A DNA stretch of 64,000 nt, taken from Littorina saxatilis. Taxonomy: Eukaryota > Mollusca > Gastropoda > Littorinimorpha > Littorinidae. The stretch lies in assembly GCF_037325665.1 (NCBI RefSeq), contig NC_090258.1, positions 37,998,956-38,062,955 on the forward strand, written 5' to 3'. The notes below the pieces were generated by a model. The model worked only from the letters and a program-made list of their open reading frames with translations. It ran no database searches and was not told the origin of the DNA. Position 1 is the first letter of the stretch, and each line of letters starts with the position of its first letter. Below are positions 1-9,657 of the stretch, piece after piece. The position numbers and the translations under genes were made by a program.

Positions 1-105
1 TTTCTTTTTGTGAACTTCCGCATAATCATTGCGAGTTCAGAGTGCGAATTTATTTTGTGACAAACATACACTAACTATTTTTATTTTGCGGTTGTTGTGT
101 TTCAG

Positions 106-122
106 ACAAATCGAGGAAGAGG
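106..122 (+). CDS. possible 17-nt microexon
   Basis: A T-rich tract ending in TTTCAG precedes 17 bases that are followed at once by a perfect GTAAGT donor. It would add about six residues (QIEEEG-like in one frame). It may be an upstream exon of the membrane-protein gene whose next recognisable exon is at 3280, but 3.2 kb of repeats lie between and no second line of evidence ties them together. It could be a chance pairing of splice signals. Confidence 0.25.
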
Positions 123-250
123 GTAAGTGACGCTTATATCTCATTTCTGTAAAGATAGATTCCTTTCCGTACGACCATTTTGTAACTCGTCATGCATTCA
201 TCCAGGCTTTTACATTGGGTGAGGGCATATCCTTCCTCTTGGGCACATAC

Positions 251-616
251 CAAAAATAAACAGCCTGGCTGCTTTGTGAGCAGAAATAATCAGCCTGGCT
301 GCTTTGTGCGCAAAACTAAACAGCCTGGCTGCTTTGTGAGCAGAAATAAACAGCCTGGCTGCTTTGTGAGCAGAAATTAACAGCCTGGCTGCTTTGTGAG
401 CAAAAATAAACAGCCTGGCTGCTTTGTGAGCAGAAATAAACAGCCTGGCTGCTTTGTGAGCAAACATAAACAGCCTGGCTGCTTTGTGAGCAGAAATAAA
501 CAGCCTGACTGCTTTGTGAGCAGAAATAAACAGCCTGGCTGCTTTGTGAGCAGAAATAATCAGCCTGGCTGCTTTGTGAGCAAAAATAAACAGCCTGGCT
601 GCTTTGTGAGCAGAAT
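251..616. repeat. 30-bp minisatellite, 12 units
   Basis: Twelve near-identical 30-bp units (core CAGCCTGGCTGCTTTGTGAG) recur exactly every 30 bases from 261 to 591. Because 30 is divisible by three, both strands show long open frames with a ten-residue repeat (QPGCFVSRNK on plus, AHKAARLFIS on minus). I see no acceptor or donor that would make it an exon. I read it as intronic satellite DNA. Confidence 0.93.
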
Positions 617-963
617 GGGCGTGTTTGCTAAATTAACATCCATGTCTGTCTACGAATTTAATTCAGCAAAACAAAAGGCGACACTTGGCAGAGGAAGCGG
701 TCAGAGTGTGGAATGTGTACTGCACCGTTAATGGAAAATAGTCGTTCATACATAGTACACTTTAGACAGAGAGTGAGAGGTGAGAGGATGGGAATAGGGA
801 GAGGGGGCGGGGCATGGAGGGAGAGAGAGAGAGGGTGAGCAAGAGGAGACTGAGGGAGAGAGAGAGGGGGAGATATGGATGGGGTGGGGGAGGGAAGGAA
901 TAGAGAGGGAGGGCGCGAAGAGGAAGAGTGAGAAAGACAGAGGGGAGAGAGGGAGAGAGAGAA

Positions 964-1036
<73 letters not shown>

Positions 1037-1767
1037 AGGAGAAGTAATTGTAAAAGGAAAAAGAATGTCCAGTATAAAAACAATGTCCATTTTGCGTGTA
1101 ACTGAAAAAAACATATTGTATAACAAATTCCAAACAAGCACGCAGACGGAAGAGAAAGAAAGTTATCAAAAAAAGAGAGCGAGAGAGCGAGTGAAAGGGT
1201 TATAAGGTTACAGTAGGCGACATCACAATAAAAATTAAAAAACCTTCCGAAATAATACCCACTGATGGGACCCCAAAAAAAGAAAGAAGTCTGATCTCCT
1301 TAAAAAAAAAAATAAAAAAAAAAGAAAGAAAAAAAAGAGAAAAGAAGAAAAAAAGAGAAAGAAAAAAAAAGAGTGGATTGTTGGTATGTGTCCAAGTGGA
1401 ATGATGCTGTTAACCCATGTAAAGGCCTGGACAGATCGGTGGTGGAGTACATTAACATTTAAACGGACAGGAAGGGAACTTTACGCTTTAACCTTTTGGT
1501 TTAAACATAAGTTTATTTTAACAAGGGTTACAATCATGACATGTATACAAAGTTCACAGAAACAGCAACAAGCTAGAAGCTTATAGTGGTGTTCCTGCAT
1601 GACAGTACAACATAAGGCGGTAACGGGTGAAACATTTGTCTCAATAAACCAAATCTATTAATAACGTAATGAACGTTGCATAATGATTATAAAGAAAGAC
1701 AGTAAAGGAAGGAAGGAGGGAAAGAAGATGAATAAAAGAAGAGGGATGGGTAGGAGATGTGCAGAAG
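617..1767. other. non-coding stretch with GA microsatellite
   Basis: Purine-rich DNA. An impure GA tract from about 770 becomes a pure (GA)n run at 968-1032. An A-rich stretch with AAAG runs lies at 1285-1372. From 1373 to 1767 there is AT-rich sequence in which I recognise no gene. The 3' end of the LINE that follows on the minus strand may extend into 1590-1767, but I could not place its tail. Confidence 0.8.
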
Positions 1768-2811
1768 TTAAAGTTGTTGTCCGGCTTGTAGAGCATTTAT
1801 TCTGACTTGCCCAAAGCGGCCTGAACGTTCAATGAACGAGTGTACGGTGGAAAAAATGTTCCTGTTCAAATCTAAAGAATACTGTCTGTCTCCGTTTAAA
1901 AGGTGGGGGAGGTGAATTGTGTGATTAGGGAGGGTATGTATAGTTTCTTGACGTGCTTCGCGATAATTTGGACAATCGAATATGAAGTGTTGTACGGATT
2001 CGGACGGGAATCCACAGTCACAAGATGCATCTGTAGCAACGTGACGTCTCACTAGATCGTTATTGAGATCACTTATATATAACCTGAGCTTACAGTGAAT
2101 TATTTGTGACATGCGATCTCCAGAATAAAAATAACACGGCGGACTTAAATCGTTTTTTGACAAAAAGTGCTTAAATTCACTTAGGGAATCACTAAGTTTT
2201 ATATAGTCTGGTAAAGAATTCCAGAGTTGTGTAGTAGATGGGAGAAATGAGTTTCTATATAATTCAGTTTTAAACGATGGAACTTTCCTGTCTAGAGGTC
2301 TGCGCCGGTGATATGGGTTGTTAGTTGATATCAATGGTGGCAATATCGCTAATAAGTAGTTTGGCACCTTGCGGTGAACGATCTTGTGAAATAATATCAA
2401 TTTATGACGTTTTCGCCTCTCTAGTAATGAAATAAAGCCTGACTCATCGTACAATTTTTGATGGCTTGTACCGCGGACTGCTCCAACAATTGTTCGAATT
2501 GCATCTAAGTGAATACTTTCGAGCTCGGTGGCTAACTCCTTTGGGCAGTTGTCCCAGAGAACATCAGCATAATCAAAATATGGCAATATGAAGGATTTAT
2601 ACATTGTTTCTAAAGCTTTTCTGCCTAGTCTATATTTATAAGATCGTAAGCAAGCTACTAGCGTACGGCATTTTGCTATAACAGATTTAATATGTAACTC
2701 CCACTTACTGTTATTCTGAATAATAATACCAAGATGTTTATGACTTTCAGTTTCTTGTAAAATTGTGCCACCGAAGTTTAAAGCTTTAACCTTTTTCCAT
2801 CTTTTACTCTA
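1768..2811 (-). mobile_element. 5'-truncated LINE, RT C-terminal part
   Basis: A minus-strand frame is open from about 2808 to a stop at 1768-1770. It encodes the end of a non-LTR retrotransposon ORF2: the HLGI segment at the end of the reverse transcriptase, a thumb-like region with PYFDYADVLWD, the WNSLPDYIK segment typical of Jockey/CR1-superfamily LINEs, and a C-terminal C-x-C...H...C cluster (CDCG, VQHFIFDCPNY). The catalytic palm is absent and an in-frame stop lies at the 5' limit, so this is a dead 5'-truncated copy. The exact clade is not resolved. It lies in a presumed intron of the membrane-protein gene, antisense to it. Confidence 0.85.
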
Positions 2812-2973
2812 ACAGTAACACTGTAAAAACAATCCGCCAATACTTGACTGCAGAAAAAGTCCGTAAAATGCAGATTATTTCAGAAACACAAGCTTCTACA
2901 CGTGTTCGCCATTCTTTTTTTTATTGTATTTTTAGAACAAAGACTTACTTCACAATGATGTAACAAGATTGTG

Positions 2974-2982
2974 TGTGTGTGT

Positions 2983-3030
<48 letters not shown>
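2974..3030. repeat. (GT)n microsatellite
   Basis: Almost pure GT dinucleotide run with one interruption. About 250 bp of unremarkable AT-rich DNA separates it from the next exon. Confidence 0.95.
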
Positions 3031-3033
<3 letters not shown>

Positions 3034-3279
3034 ATAAAAATAAAAATGATTGCAGAGTGACTGATGGTCTTGAGTACGTCGGGTTTTTGATGTTTATAAA
3101 TCCATTTTAAGAGAATTCAAGCCACACTTGTCCATGCATTGGTCGTATTGTATAGACAGTAAATGTCGTATGTCTTTAGATGCCAATACCACCGCAGTAA
3201 ATCTAGTGCAAATGACCAATTAAAGGCTTGGATTTGAAACTGGTGTATCTGACTTGTAACAATGTGATGTTATTATTAG

Positions 3280-3412
3280 CGGACACTGACTATAAGCTGA
3301 TCATCGGACTGGGAGTGGGAATCCCTCTCTTCTTCATCGCCGTTGTCGCCATCGCTTTCGTCGTTTATGTCAACGTTACTGGCAGAAGAAAGGAACTGCT
3401 CCAAGATGATGA
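3280..3412 (+). CDS. membrane-helix exon
   Basis: Starts after TTATTATTAG and ends at GA|GTATGT. It enters in phase 1 and leaves with two bases of a codon. It holds the whole transmembrane helix and the GRRKELLQDD juxtamembrane segment. The donor is followed 11 bases later by a (CA)n(CG)n run. Confidence 0.75.
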
Positions 3413-3440
3413 GTATGTGTTGAACACACACACACAGACA

Positions 3441-3495
<55 letters not shown>

Positions 3496-5102
3496 GCGTA
3501 TGATCACCACACGCACGAACCCGGGTAGCAAAGCAGTTTAATGTAATGTAGTAAACTGTTCGTTAACTTTTTAAATCCGGTTGTGTGATAATGGTTAGCT
3601 TAGCTTGTAAAGGGAAACTATTGAACTATTTTGGTGGGGTGGGGAGGGGGGGGCAATTTTGGGCGAATTTGACGAATCTGAACAATTTGGGGAATCCGCT
3701 TTACCGTAGTCTAGACGCACATGGCACGATTTACTCAAAAATGCACAACAAGTATGGTAATTTATTCAATCAAAGTGAGTGAATGCGCTTCTTGGCGCTG
3801 CCTTTCCGGTAATGGAAACAAAAAGTAGTTCAGAAGCACCGCCTAGCGACAAGACGGCCCGCTATTTATGACGCGGCAACCTAGTAAACGCTTCACGTAC
3901 ACAAACAGTGGAAGTAACCACATCGATTTTTGTTTTAATTTTGAACAATGTTATATTGTTATAGCCGCAGCGTTACCTCGGGAATCTTAGCCACAAAGAT
4001 CGCAACACGCGCGCCCTTTTGGGAACCCGCAAAAAGGGCTAAACATGTAACTGTAGTTTAGTGAGATGAACTGGTTTTGTTACAATTATTGGATTTTAAC
4101 TGCAGTTTGTCTTAAACAATCCTTTCCAAGAACTTACCTTTCTTGGTTTTTTTATTCTGAATTTTGGAACGTTGGCAGTCTCTTTGTTTTTGGATTTGAA
4201 CAATCCTTGTTTTGTTTTGTTTTCCTTTAGCCGTAGCATGGCCTCAGGGATCCTAGCCACAAAGATCGCGACACGCTCGCCATTATGGAACCCCGCCAAG
4301 GGACTGTACTCCCCAGACAACTTGTCCAGCAGCTCTTCAGAGGAGGGCCGACAGCGCGGGGGGATGGGCAGCACCAGTCGACCGTACCATGACACTTCAC
4401 TGTGGAGTGTGTCGCCCCGAGCCTCCCCACGTGAGTTGTATGGTGATGATGGTGGTGGTGATGGTGGTGGTGATGGTGGTGGGAGGAGGGGGGGACGCGG
4501 GGATGGGCAGTACCAGTAGACCATTCTACGACACGTCACTGTGGAGTGTGTCGCCCCGAGCCTCCCCACGTGAGTTGTATGGTGATGATGATGGTGGTGG
4601 TGATGGTGGTGGTGATGGTGGTGGGAGGAGGGGGGGACGCGGGGATGGGCAGCACCAGTAGACCATACTACGACACGTCACTGTGGAGTGTGTCGCCCCG
4701 AGCCTCCCCACGTGAGTCGTGTGGTGATGGTGGTGGTGGTGGTGGTGGTGGTGGGAGGAGGAGGAAGAGGTTGGGGATGGGCGCGTCCAGTCGACCGTAC
4801 CATGACACCTCACCGTTGAGTGTGTCGTCCCGAGCCTCCCCACGTGAGTCGTATGGTGGTGGTGATGATGGTGGTGGTTGAAGGTTGTGGTGGTGGTGAT
4901 GGTGGTGGTGGGAGAAAGAGAGGGAGGGGGGATGGGCAGCACCAGCAGACCGTACTATGACACCTCGCTCTGGAGTGTCTCCCCGAGCCTCCCCACGTGA
5001 GTCGTATGGCCGGAACGGCGGGAGAGGGGGCGTTGGGGGGAGGGGGGGGGGGAGATAATGAAGGAGAGTGCGGAGAAAAAGATATTCAAAAGACAGAGAA
5101 TA

Positions 5103-5149
<47 letters not shown>

Positions 5150-7549
5150 TGACGAGATACATATATATATATATATATATGTGTAATTATGAAAGGATTG
5201 TTGTGACCTTGCAGGGGCTACTCATGGCCGTTCCAATTTCTCCTGGGATTTCCTCTTCAATCAGATGCCCGCTGCCGACCAGCCAGTAAGACAATTGTCT
5301 TTATTTATTTCTGTATTTATTTGTGTATTTATTATGAAATTATTTATTTCTGTATTTATTCATTTCTGTATCTATTTATTTATTTCTACGTGTTTTTTTT
5401 TAAATAACATACATATTCATAAACTACTTACTGGGTGTAGCCCATTTTGTAAGGCAGCCCAAGCTATCGTACATTACTTATTTTTGTAGGGTCAAAATAT
5501 TTTGTTTGTTTTCCAAAATAAATAATTTGTAGTAAACCCCTTTTGGCAAGAAGACCAACAACAAAAGTATTCTTTTGGGGGTTTGTTTATTCGGTTTTCA
5601 TCTATTCCTCATCTTGCTTCAATATTTCTCCGCTCCTCTGTTGAAGCATTAGGAGAAATAACATTTACTATAACAAACATGGAAAAAGAATAGTTTGCAA
5701 CAGACGATGTTCGGAAATAACTCTGTCAGGCCTGTTTGTGTTTTGAAAGAGCTGTTTCTCTTGGAAACTTTGGGACCACGTGTGGAGACAAGCCCCTGTC
5801 CAGTGATTGGCCTATATAATGTCACGTGGGAAATCTTGCCTCAATGTTTACAAGAAAAGCTACTCTTTCACAACCCATACAAACCCGACACAGTTATTTC
5901 CGGAATTCGTCTATTGTCATGATATGATTCTTTCTTTCTTTATTTGGTGTTTAACGTCGTTTTCAACCGTTCAAGGTTATATCGAGACGGGGAAAGGGGG
6001 GAGATGGGATAGAGCCACTTGTTAATTGTTTCTTGTTCACAAAAGCACTAACCAAAAAATTGCTCCAGGGGCTTGCAACGTAGTACAATATATGACCTTA
6101 CTGGGAGAATGCAAGTTTCCAGTACAAAGGACTTAACATTTCTTACATACTGCTTGACTAAAATCTTTACAAACATTGACTATATTCTATACAAGAAACA
6201 CTTAACAAGGGTAAAAGGAGAAACAGAATCCGTTAGTCGCCTCTTACGACATGCTGGGGAGCATCGGGTAAATTCTTCCCCCTAACCCGCGGGGAGACAT
6301 GATATGATTGGGAATAAGTGTTGATTGTTCGCTGTAGCATTGTAATATAATCACCATAAGGATCACATTGAGATCTTTCATAAAGCTGGCAGAATTTCTC
6401 ACCCTTTGTTTTGTCTTTGTTCCAGTTTTCCATCAAAAGACCCAGGGTGGAATCAGCAGGAAATCCAACCTATGACGTGAGTATATAAAGAGACAAAATG
6501 TCAACATATATAGTTTAGTAAAATTTTACAATAATCAAAGACCGTTAATTTTGATGGCCAGAAACAAGTTTTATTGATGTTTTATAATATTCTTTTTATA
6601 TGTTAAAAAGATAAAAGTCTGAGAGGTGTTTATATACAATGATGTTCTGCTGAATTGCTTTTGGTTGTCTTTTTTTTTGTCAATACAATATTTGACTTTG
6701 CAGTTTTTGTTTTTTTGTTTTTTTAGCGACATGGAATGCAAGACAATGTAAAACAATTCAATGGAAAAGCAAGAAAACGTTGAATTATTTATAGCTTAAA
6801 AATAAAATAAATAAGGTTCTGCAAAACACTTACTTGCTCTTGTTCTATAACAATGTCGTGTAAGTTTAGAGCAGTTATGTACCATCGTTCTCAAATCTTA
6901 TCCAAGCATTACTTAAAGCATCCCAGAAATCGGGTTGAAGGTTGACAGTGTTTACATTGATTCTGAGTTAGCAAACGGGAGCTCGGAGGACTGTTGTTGA
7001 CAGTTTTGTATTGTCAACTTTTTAACAACTTTTCCTCTGCAAAAATCAGTACATGTTCCATGAATCCAAATAAACCAATCTGCCATGATCGTCGATGATT
7101 TAATTTTGAATAACAATTCTTTAGTTTCAAAAAACAAGAAAGGTAGGTTGTTGGAACGTTTGTTATTGACAAAACAATACATTGACAAATATATCGACCC
7201 AACGGTCTTTTAAGTGCACAGACAAACAATAACGAAAACTTATCTGGCTGATTTTTTCATTCATTTTTGAATGAATGATTCATTCGCTTGTGGCTTCGTG
7301 GCAGGCGGAAGAAAAAATCAGTCAGATAAGTTTTCGTTATTTTTTGTCTGTGCACTTAAAAGACCGTTGGGTCGATATATTTGTGAATGTATTGTTTTGT
7401 CAATAACAAACGTTCCAACAACCTACCTTTCTTGTTTTTTGATTCTGAATTTTGGAACGTTGGCAGTCTCATTGTTTTTGGATTTATTTAATTCTTTAGT
7501 TTATTATTTTTCGTTTCAGGATGCTGTGCGAGGGGCCTCGTCATCGTAA
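3280..7549 (+). CDS. single-pass membrane protein, C-terminal 160 aa (5 exons)
   Basis: Five plus-strand exons with GT-AG borders and matching phases: 3280-3412, 4231-4430, 5215-5285, 6426-6476 and 7520-7549. Together they give 160 codons plus stop. Order: a short extracellular stem (DTDYK), one strongly hydrophobic membrane helix (IIGLGVGIPLFFIAVVAIAF...), a basic stop-transfer patch (GRRKE), then about 125 cytoplasmic residues with a serine cluster, SLWSVSPRASPR, WDFLFNQM, FSIKRPR and a terminal NPTYDDAVRGASSS. NPxY is a known PTB-domain and clathrin-adaptor signal in LDL-receptor, integrin and related tails. The I-K-R-P near the end loosely recalls SEA-type membrane mucins (MUC3/MUC17). 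The ectodomain lies left of the window, so the family is undetermined. Confidence 0.7.
3424..3498. repeat. (CA)n then (CG)n alternating purine-pyrimidine run
   Basis: About 55 bases of CA followed by 18 bases of alternating CG, just inside the intron after the membrane-helix exon. Such runs readily form Z-DNA. Length polymorphism is expected. Confidence 0.95.
3965..4037 (+). pseudogene. diverged duplicate of the next exon
   Basis: After ATAG, the sequence encodes RSVTSGILATKIATRAPFWEPAK, matching the start of the exon at 4231 (RSMASGILATKIATRSPLWNPAK) in the same phase. Similarity ends after about 73 bases, where the sequence runs into AAACATGTAA. I see no donor at the equivalent place. It is a partial exon duplication, either decayed or a minor alternative acceptor. 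Confidence 0.65.
4231..4430 (+). CDS. cytoplasmic-tail exon
   Basis: Acceptor TTTCCTTTAG, donor CCCCAC|GTGAGT. It encodes RSMASGILATKIATRSPLWN..., a serine run followed by EEGRQRGG, and DTSLWSVSPRASP. The last 70 bases plus the donor recur four more times downstream, so up to five donors compete. Confidence 0.7.
4361..5005 (+). repeat. five tandem copies of an exon 3' end plus splice donor
   Basis: A unit of 132-153 bp repeats five times. Each contains about 70 bp of coding-like sequence (MGSTSRPYYDTSLWSVSPRASP), the same CCCCAC|GTGAG donor (GT at 4431, 4570, 4712, 4844, 4997) and a (GGT)n/GGA-rich spacer of variable length. Reading through the first donor meets a stop in the spacer. The coding part is better conserved between units than the spacers. 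Confidence 0.9.
5040..5181. repeat. G-run, (GA)n and (TA)n microsatellites
   Basis: A G-rich tract at 5030-5053, (GA)n at 5108-5146 and (TA)n at 5159-5180, all in the intron just before the exon at 5215. Confidence 0.9.
5215..5285 (+). CDS. cytoplasmic-tail exon (WDFLFNQM)
   Basis: Acceptor TTGCAG, donor CCA|GTAAGA. It completes an Arg codon from the preceding exon and encodes ATHGRSNFSWDFLFNQMPAADQ, leaving in phase 0. Confidence 0.65.
5286..5929. other. intronic AT-rich DNA
   Basis: TTTATTTCTGTATTTATT-type repeats at 5300-5400. No gene, RNA or element was recognised in the remainder. Confidence 0.7.
5930..6297 (-). mobile_element. SINE family C, full-length copy
   Basis: About 368 bp in minus orientation, flanked by a 12-bp target duplication (CATGATATGATT at 5918 and 6298). 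On its own strand it starts with CCCCGCGGGTTAGGGGG and ends in GTTAAACACCAAATAAAG followed by (AAAG)n. Other copies lie at 10851, 12683 and 58597. The GC-rich head is not an obvious tRNA, and the 3' 120 bp resembles that of family B (25452, 36346). Confidence 0.85.
6426..6476 (+). CDS. cytoplasmic-tail exon (IKRPR...NPTYD)
   Basis: Acceptor GTTCCAG, donor GAC|GTGAGT, 17 codons, phase 0 at both ends: FSIKRPRVESAGNPTYD. It carries the NPTY motif. Confidence 0.65.
6477..7119. other. intronic AT-rich DNA
   Basis: Nothing recognisable: T-rich and A-rich runs at 6660-6725 and no open frame with coding character. Confidence 0.6.
7120..7445. mobile_element. foldback (long inverted repeat) element
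   Basis: Arms of about 135 bp (7125-7260 and 7300-7440) are near-perfect reverse complements. They contain GACCCAACGGTCTTTTAAG / CTTAAAAGACCGTTGGGTC and the GTCTGTGCACTT segment. Single arms of the same family lie at 33460-33560, 43980-44075 and 58380-58475. It sits immediately upstream of the last coding exon. Confidence 0.8.
7520..7549 (+). CDS. last coding exon
   Basis: After TTTCGTTTCAG, ten codons encode DAVRGASSS and a TAA stop. Phase 0 agrees with the previous exon, giving NPTYDDAVRGASSS as the C-terminus. Confidence 0.6.
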   Translation, partial: DAVRGASSS

Positions 7550-7599
7550 GAAGACGTGTGGAGTAAGAAGACCCCCAGGGGAACATAACAGATGACATC

Positions 7600-8285
7600 G
7601 CATGATGGTTTTCTATCACGATTGCTCAATTCCTTGTGTTTATATCTGCGCAAAGATGACAAGATCCGTGATTGAACATGCCACGTTAAATTGTATGGTG
7701 GTTTTCTTATCACCATTGTTCAAATCATTGTGTTTATTTCTGTGCAAAGATAACAAGATCCCTGAATGAAGAGATTGCATTGTGTTTTCCGTATCACCAT
7801 TGTTCACTTCCTTGTGTTTATTTCTGTGCAAAGATAACCAGATCCCTGAATGAAGAGATTGCATTGTGTTTTCCGTATCACCATTGTTCACTTCCTTGTG
7901 TTTATTTCTGTGCAAAGATAACCAGATCCCTGAATGAAGAGATTGCATTGTGGTTTCCGTGTCACAATTTTCAATTCCTTGTGTTTTTTTCTGTGCAAAG
8001 ATTACAATTGATATTCCTGAATGAAGAGATTGCATTGTGGTTTCCGTGTCACAATTTTTAATTCCTTGTTTTTCTTTCTGTGCAAAGATAACAATTAATA
8101 TCCCTGATTGAGCAGGCCACAGCATAGTGCATTGTTGTTTTCGTATCACGAATGTTCAATTCCATGTGTTCATTTCTGTACAAAGATAACAAGATCTGTG
8201 ATTGAACAGGCCACAAGATATTGCATTCTGGTTTTCGTATCACAATTGTTCAATTCCTTGTGTTTATTTCTGTGCAAAGCGGTTG
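7600..8285. repeat. tandem repeat of about 80-100 bp units, probable 3' UTR
   Basis: Seven to eight imperfect units built around TTCCTTGTGTTTATTTCTGTGCAAAGATAACAAG..GATTGCATTGTG. The units at about 7760-7940 are nearly identical. They follow the stop codon directly, so they probably lie in the 3' UTR of the membrane-protein gene. I found no clear AATAAA site just after them. Confidence 0.85.
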
Positions 8286-8595
8286 AGGTTTGATTACGTT
8301 TGTTTATCACAGATATTTACTGTTTTTCTGCATTTGTCTTTCTTGTATATGTACAAGTATTTACCACGGAACAATGGACGGTCTCGCACAGCATGAAAAT
8401 GCTGAAGAGACGATAATCAATAATAACCAACCAACAAAACAATGGTCACACCTTTTAGCTAAAACAGGTGGGTTTTTTTGTTTTAACAACAGAGATCGTG
8501 GTAAAGTTAATATATGCATGAATATGTGTGTCATGACTAAGACTGCAACCTGCCTAGATTCGGAAACTAGCTGGATGAAATGAGGATTCTGATCT

Positions 8596-8666
<71 letters not shown>

Positions 8667-9317
8667 ATAACCTAGCGCTGAAGAAACACATTTGTAGGAC
8701 ATCATATGTTTATGTAATATTGAATGTTCAGATTAAAACAGCAATTCTTTCAATAATGAATGCACAGCAACCAAATTCTTCAAAATATATATGATTTTAG
8801 CAATGAACCTGGCTGTTGCAATCTGGGTACTTGTTTGCTTGATGTTTACCAACAAGGGAAAAGGGTCTGGGGAGATGTGTGTGTGTGTGTGTGTGTGTGT
8901 TGCCCTCTACATTTGTGTATGATTTCTTCTTTTTTCTCTCAGCATTTGGACACTTTTTTTTTCAATTTAATATGCAACTGCCACAGAGATGCATTTCACC
9001 GTAACCTTTTCACTTACATTTTAAAGGGACAAAGTTTATGATCAGCAATATTTTTGTCTTAAATTGCTTTGGCAGATTGCACGTACATTTGTATTCCTCT
9101 GTTGACAAACATATGTAGATATGTCTGTACATCTACTGTAGTGCCATGGGAGATAATCAGACACATGTTGTGGTGTACGTAGTATTTCTTGCAACATTTA
9201 ATTATGCATCTGGTGTTTTTTTGTAATTTACACCTATTTATTAGCGTTGTACACCTATTTATTTACATTGCGGTACTCTATTTTGTTTTGAACAGTGCAG
9301 AAAAATCGTGTAATGTT
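8286..9317. other. intergenic, with CA and GT microsatellites
   Basis: (CA)n at 8599-8662 and (GT)n at 8876-8900 in otherwise AT-rich DNA. No gene recognised. Confidence 0.75.
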
Positions 9318-9330
9318 AGTCTAACTACTA

Positions 9331-9644
9331 ACCGGCACGGTTGGCCTAGTGGTAAGGCGTCCGCCCCGTGATCGGGAGGTCGTGGGTTCGAACCCCGGCC
9401 GGGTCATACCTAAGACTTTAAAATTGGCAATCTAGTGGCTGCTCCGCCTGGCGTCTGGCATTATGGGGTTAGTGCTAGGACTGGTTGGTCCGGTGTCAGA
9501 ATAATGTGACTGGGTGAGACATGAAGCCTGTGCTGCGACTTCTGTCTTGTGTGTGGCGCACGTTATATGTCAAAGCAGCACCGCCCTGATATGGCCCTTC
9601 GTGGTCGGCTGGGCGTTAAGCAAACAAACAAACAAACAAAAAAA
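9331..9644 (+). mobile_element. SINE family A (tRNA-derived), complete
   Basis: A 314-bp copy with a 13-bp target duplication (AGTCTAACTACTA at 9318 and 9645). The head holds Pol III promoter boxes: GGCCTAGTGGTAAGGCG as A box and GGTTCGAACCC as B box. The body is about 190 bp. The tail is GGGCGTTAAG followed by (CAAA)n. The tRNA-like head continues without a break into the body, so this is not a tRNA gene. Confidence 0.93.
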
Positions 9645-9657
9645 AGTCTAACTACTA

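Noticed and set aside
251-616. Direct repeats of 30 bp resembling a CRISPR array
   Set aside because: Repeats are contiguous with no unique spacers and the genome is eukaryotic. It is a minisatellite.
658-1205. Open frames of Ser/Leu or Arg/Glu repeats
   Set aside because: They are translations of a GA microsatellite in several frames on both strands.
4389-5162. Long His/Pro/Gly-rich open frames on both strands
   Set aside because: Produced by the (GGT)n spacers of the tandem exon-end repeat. Only the short conserved coding part is supported.
7640-8149. 169-codon minus-strand frame with internal peptide repeats
   Set aside because: Follows the tandem repeat unit length and has no homology. 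It lies antisense in a likely 3' UTR.
9331-9405. tRNA gene
   Set aside because: It continues into a SINE body with A-rich tail and target duplication, and a second copy is embedded in a transposon. It is the SINE head, not a functional tRNA.
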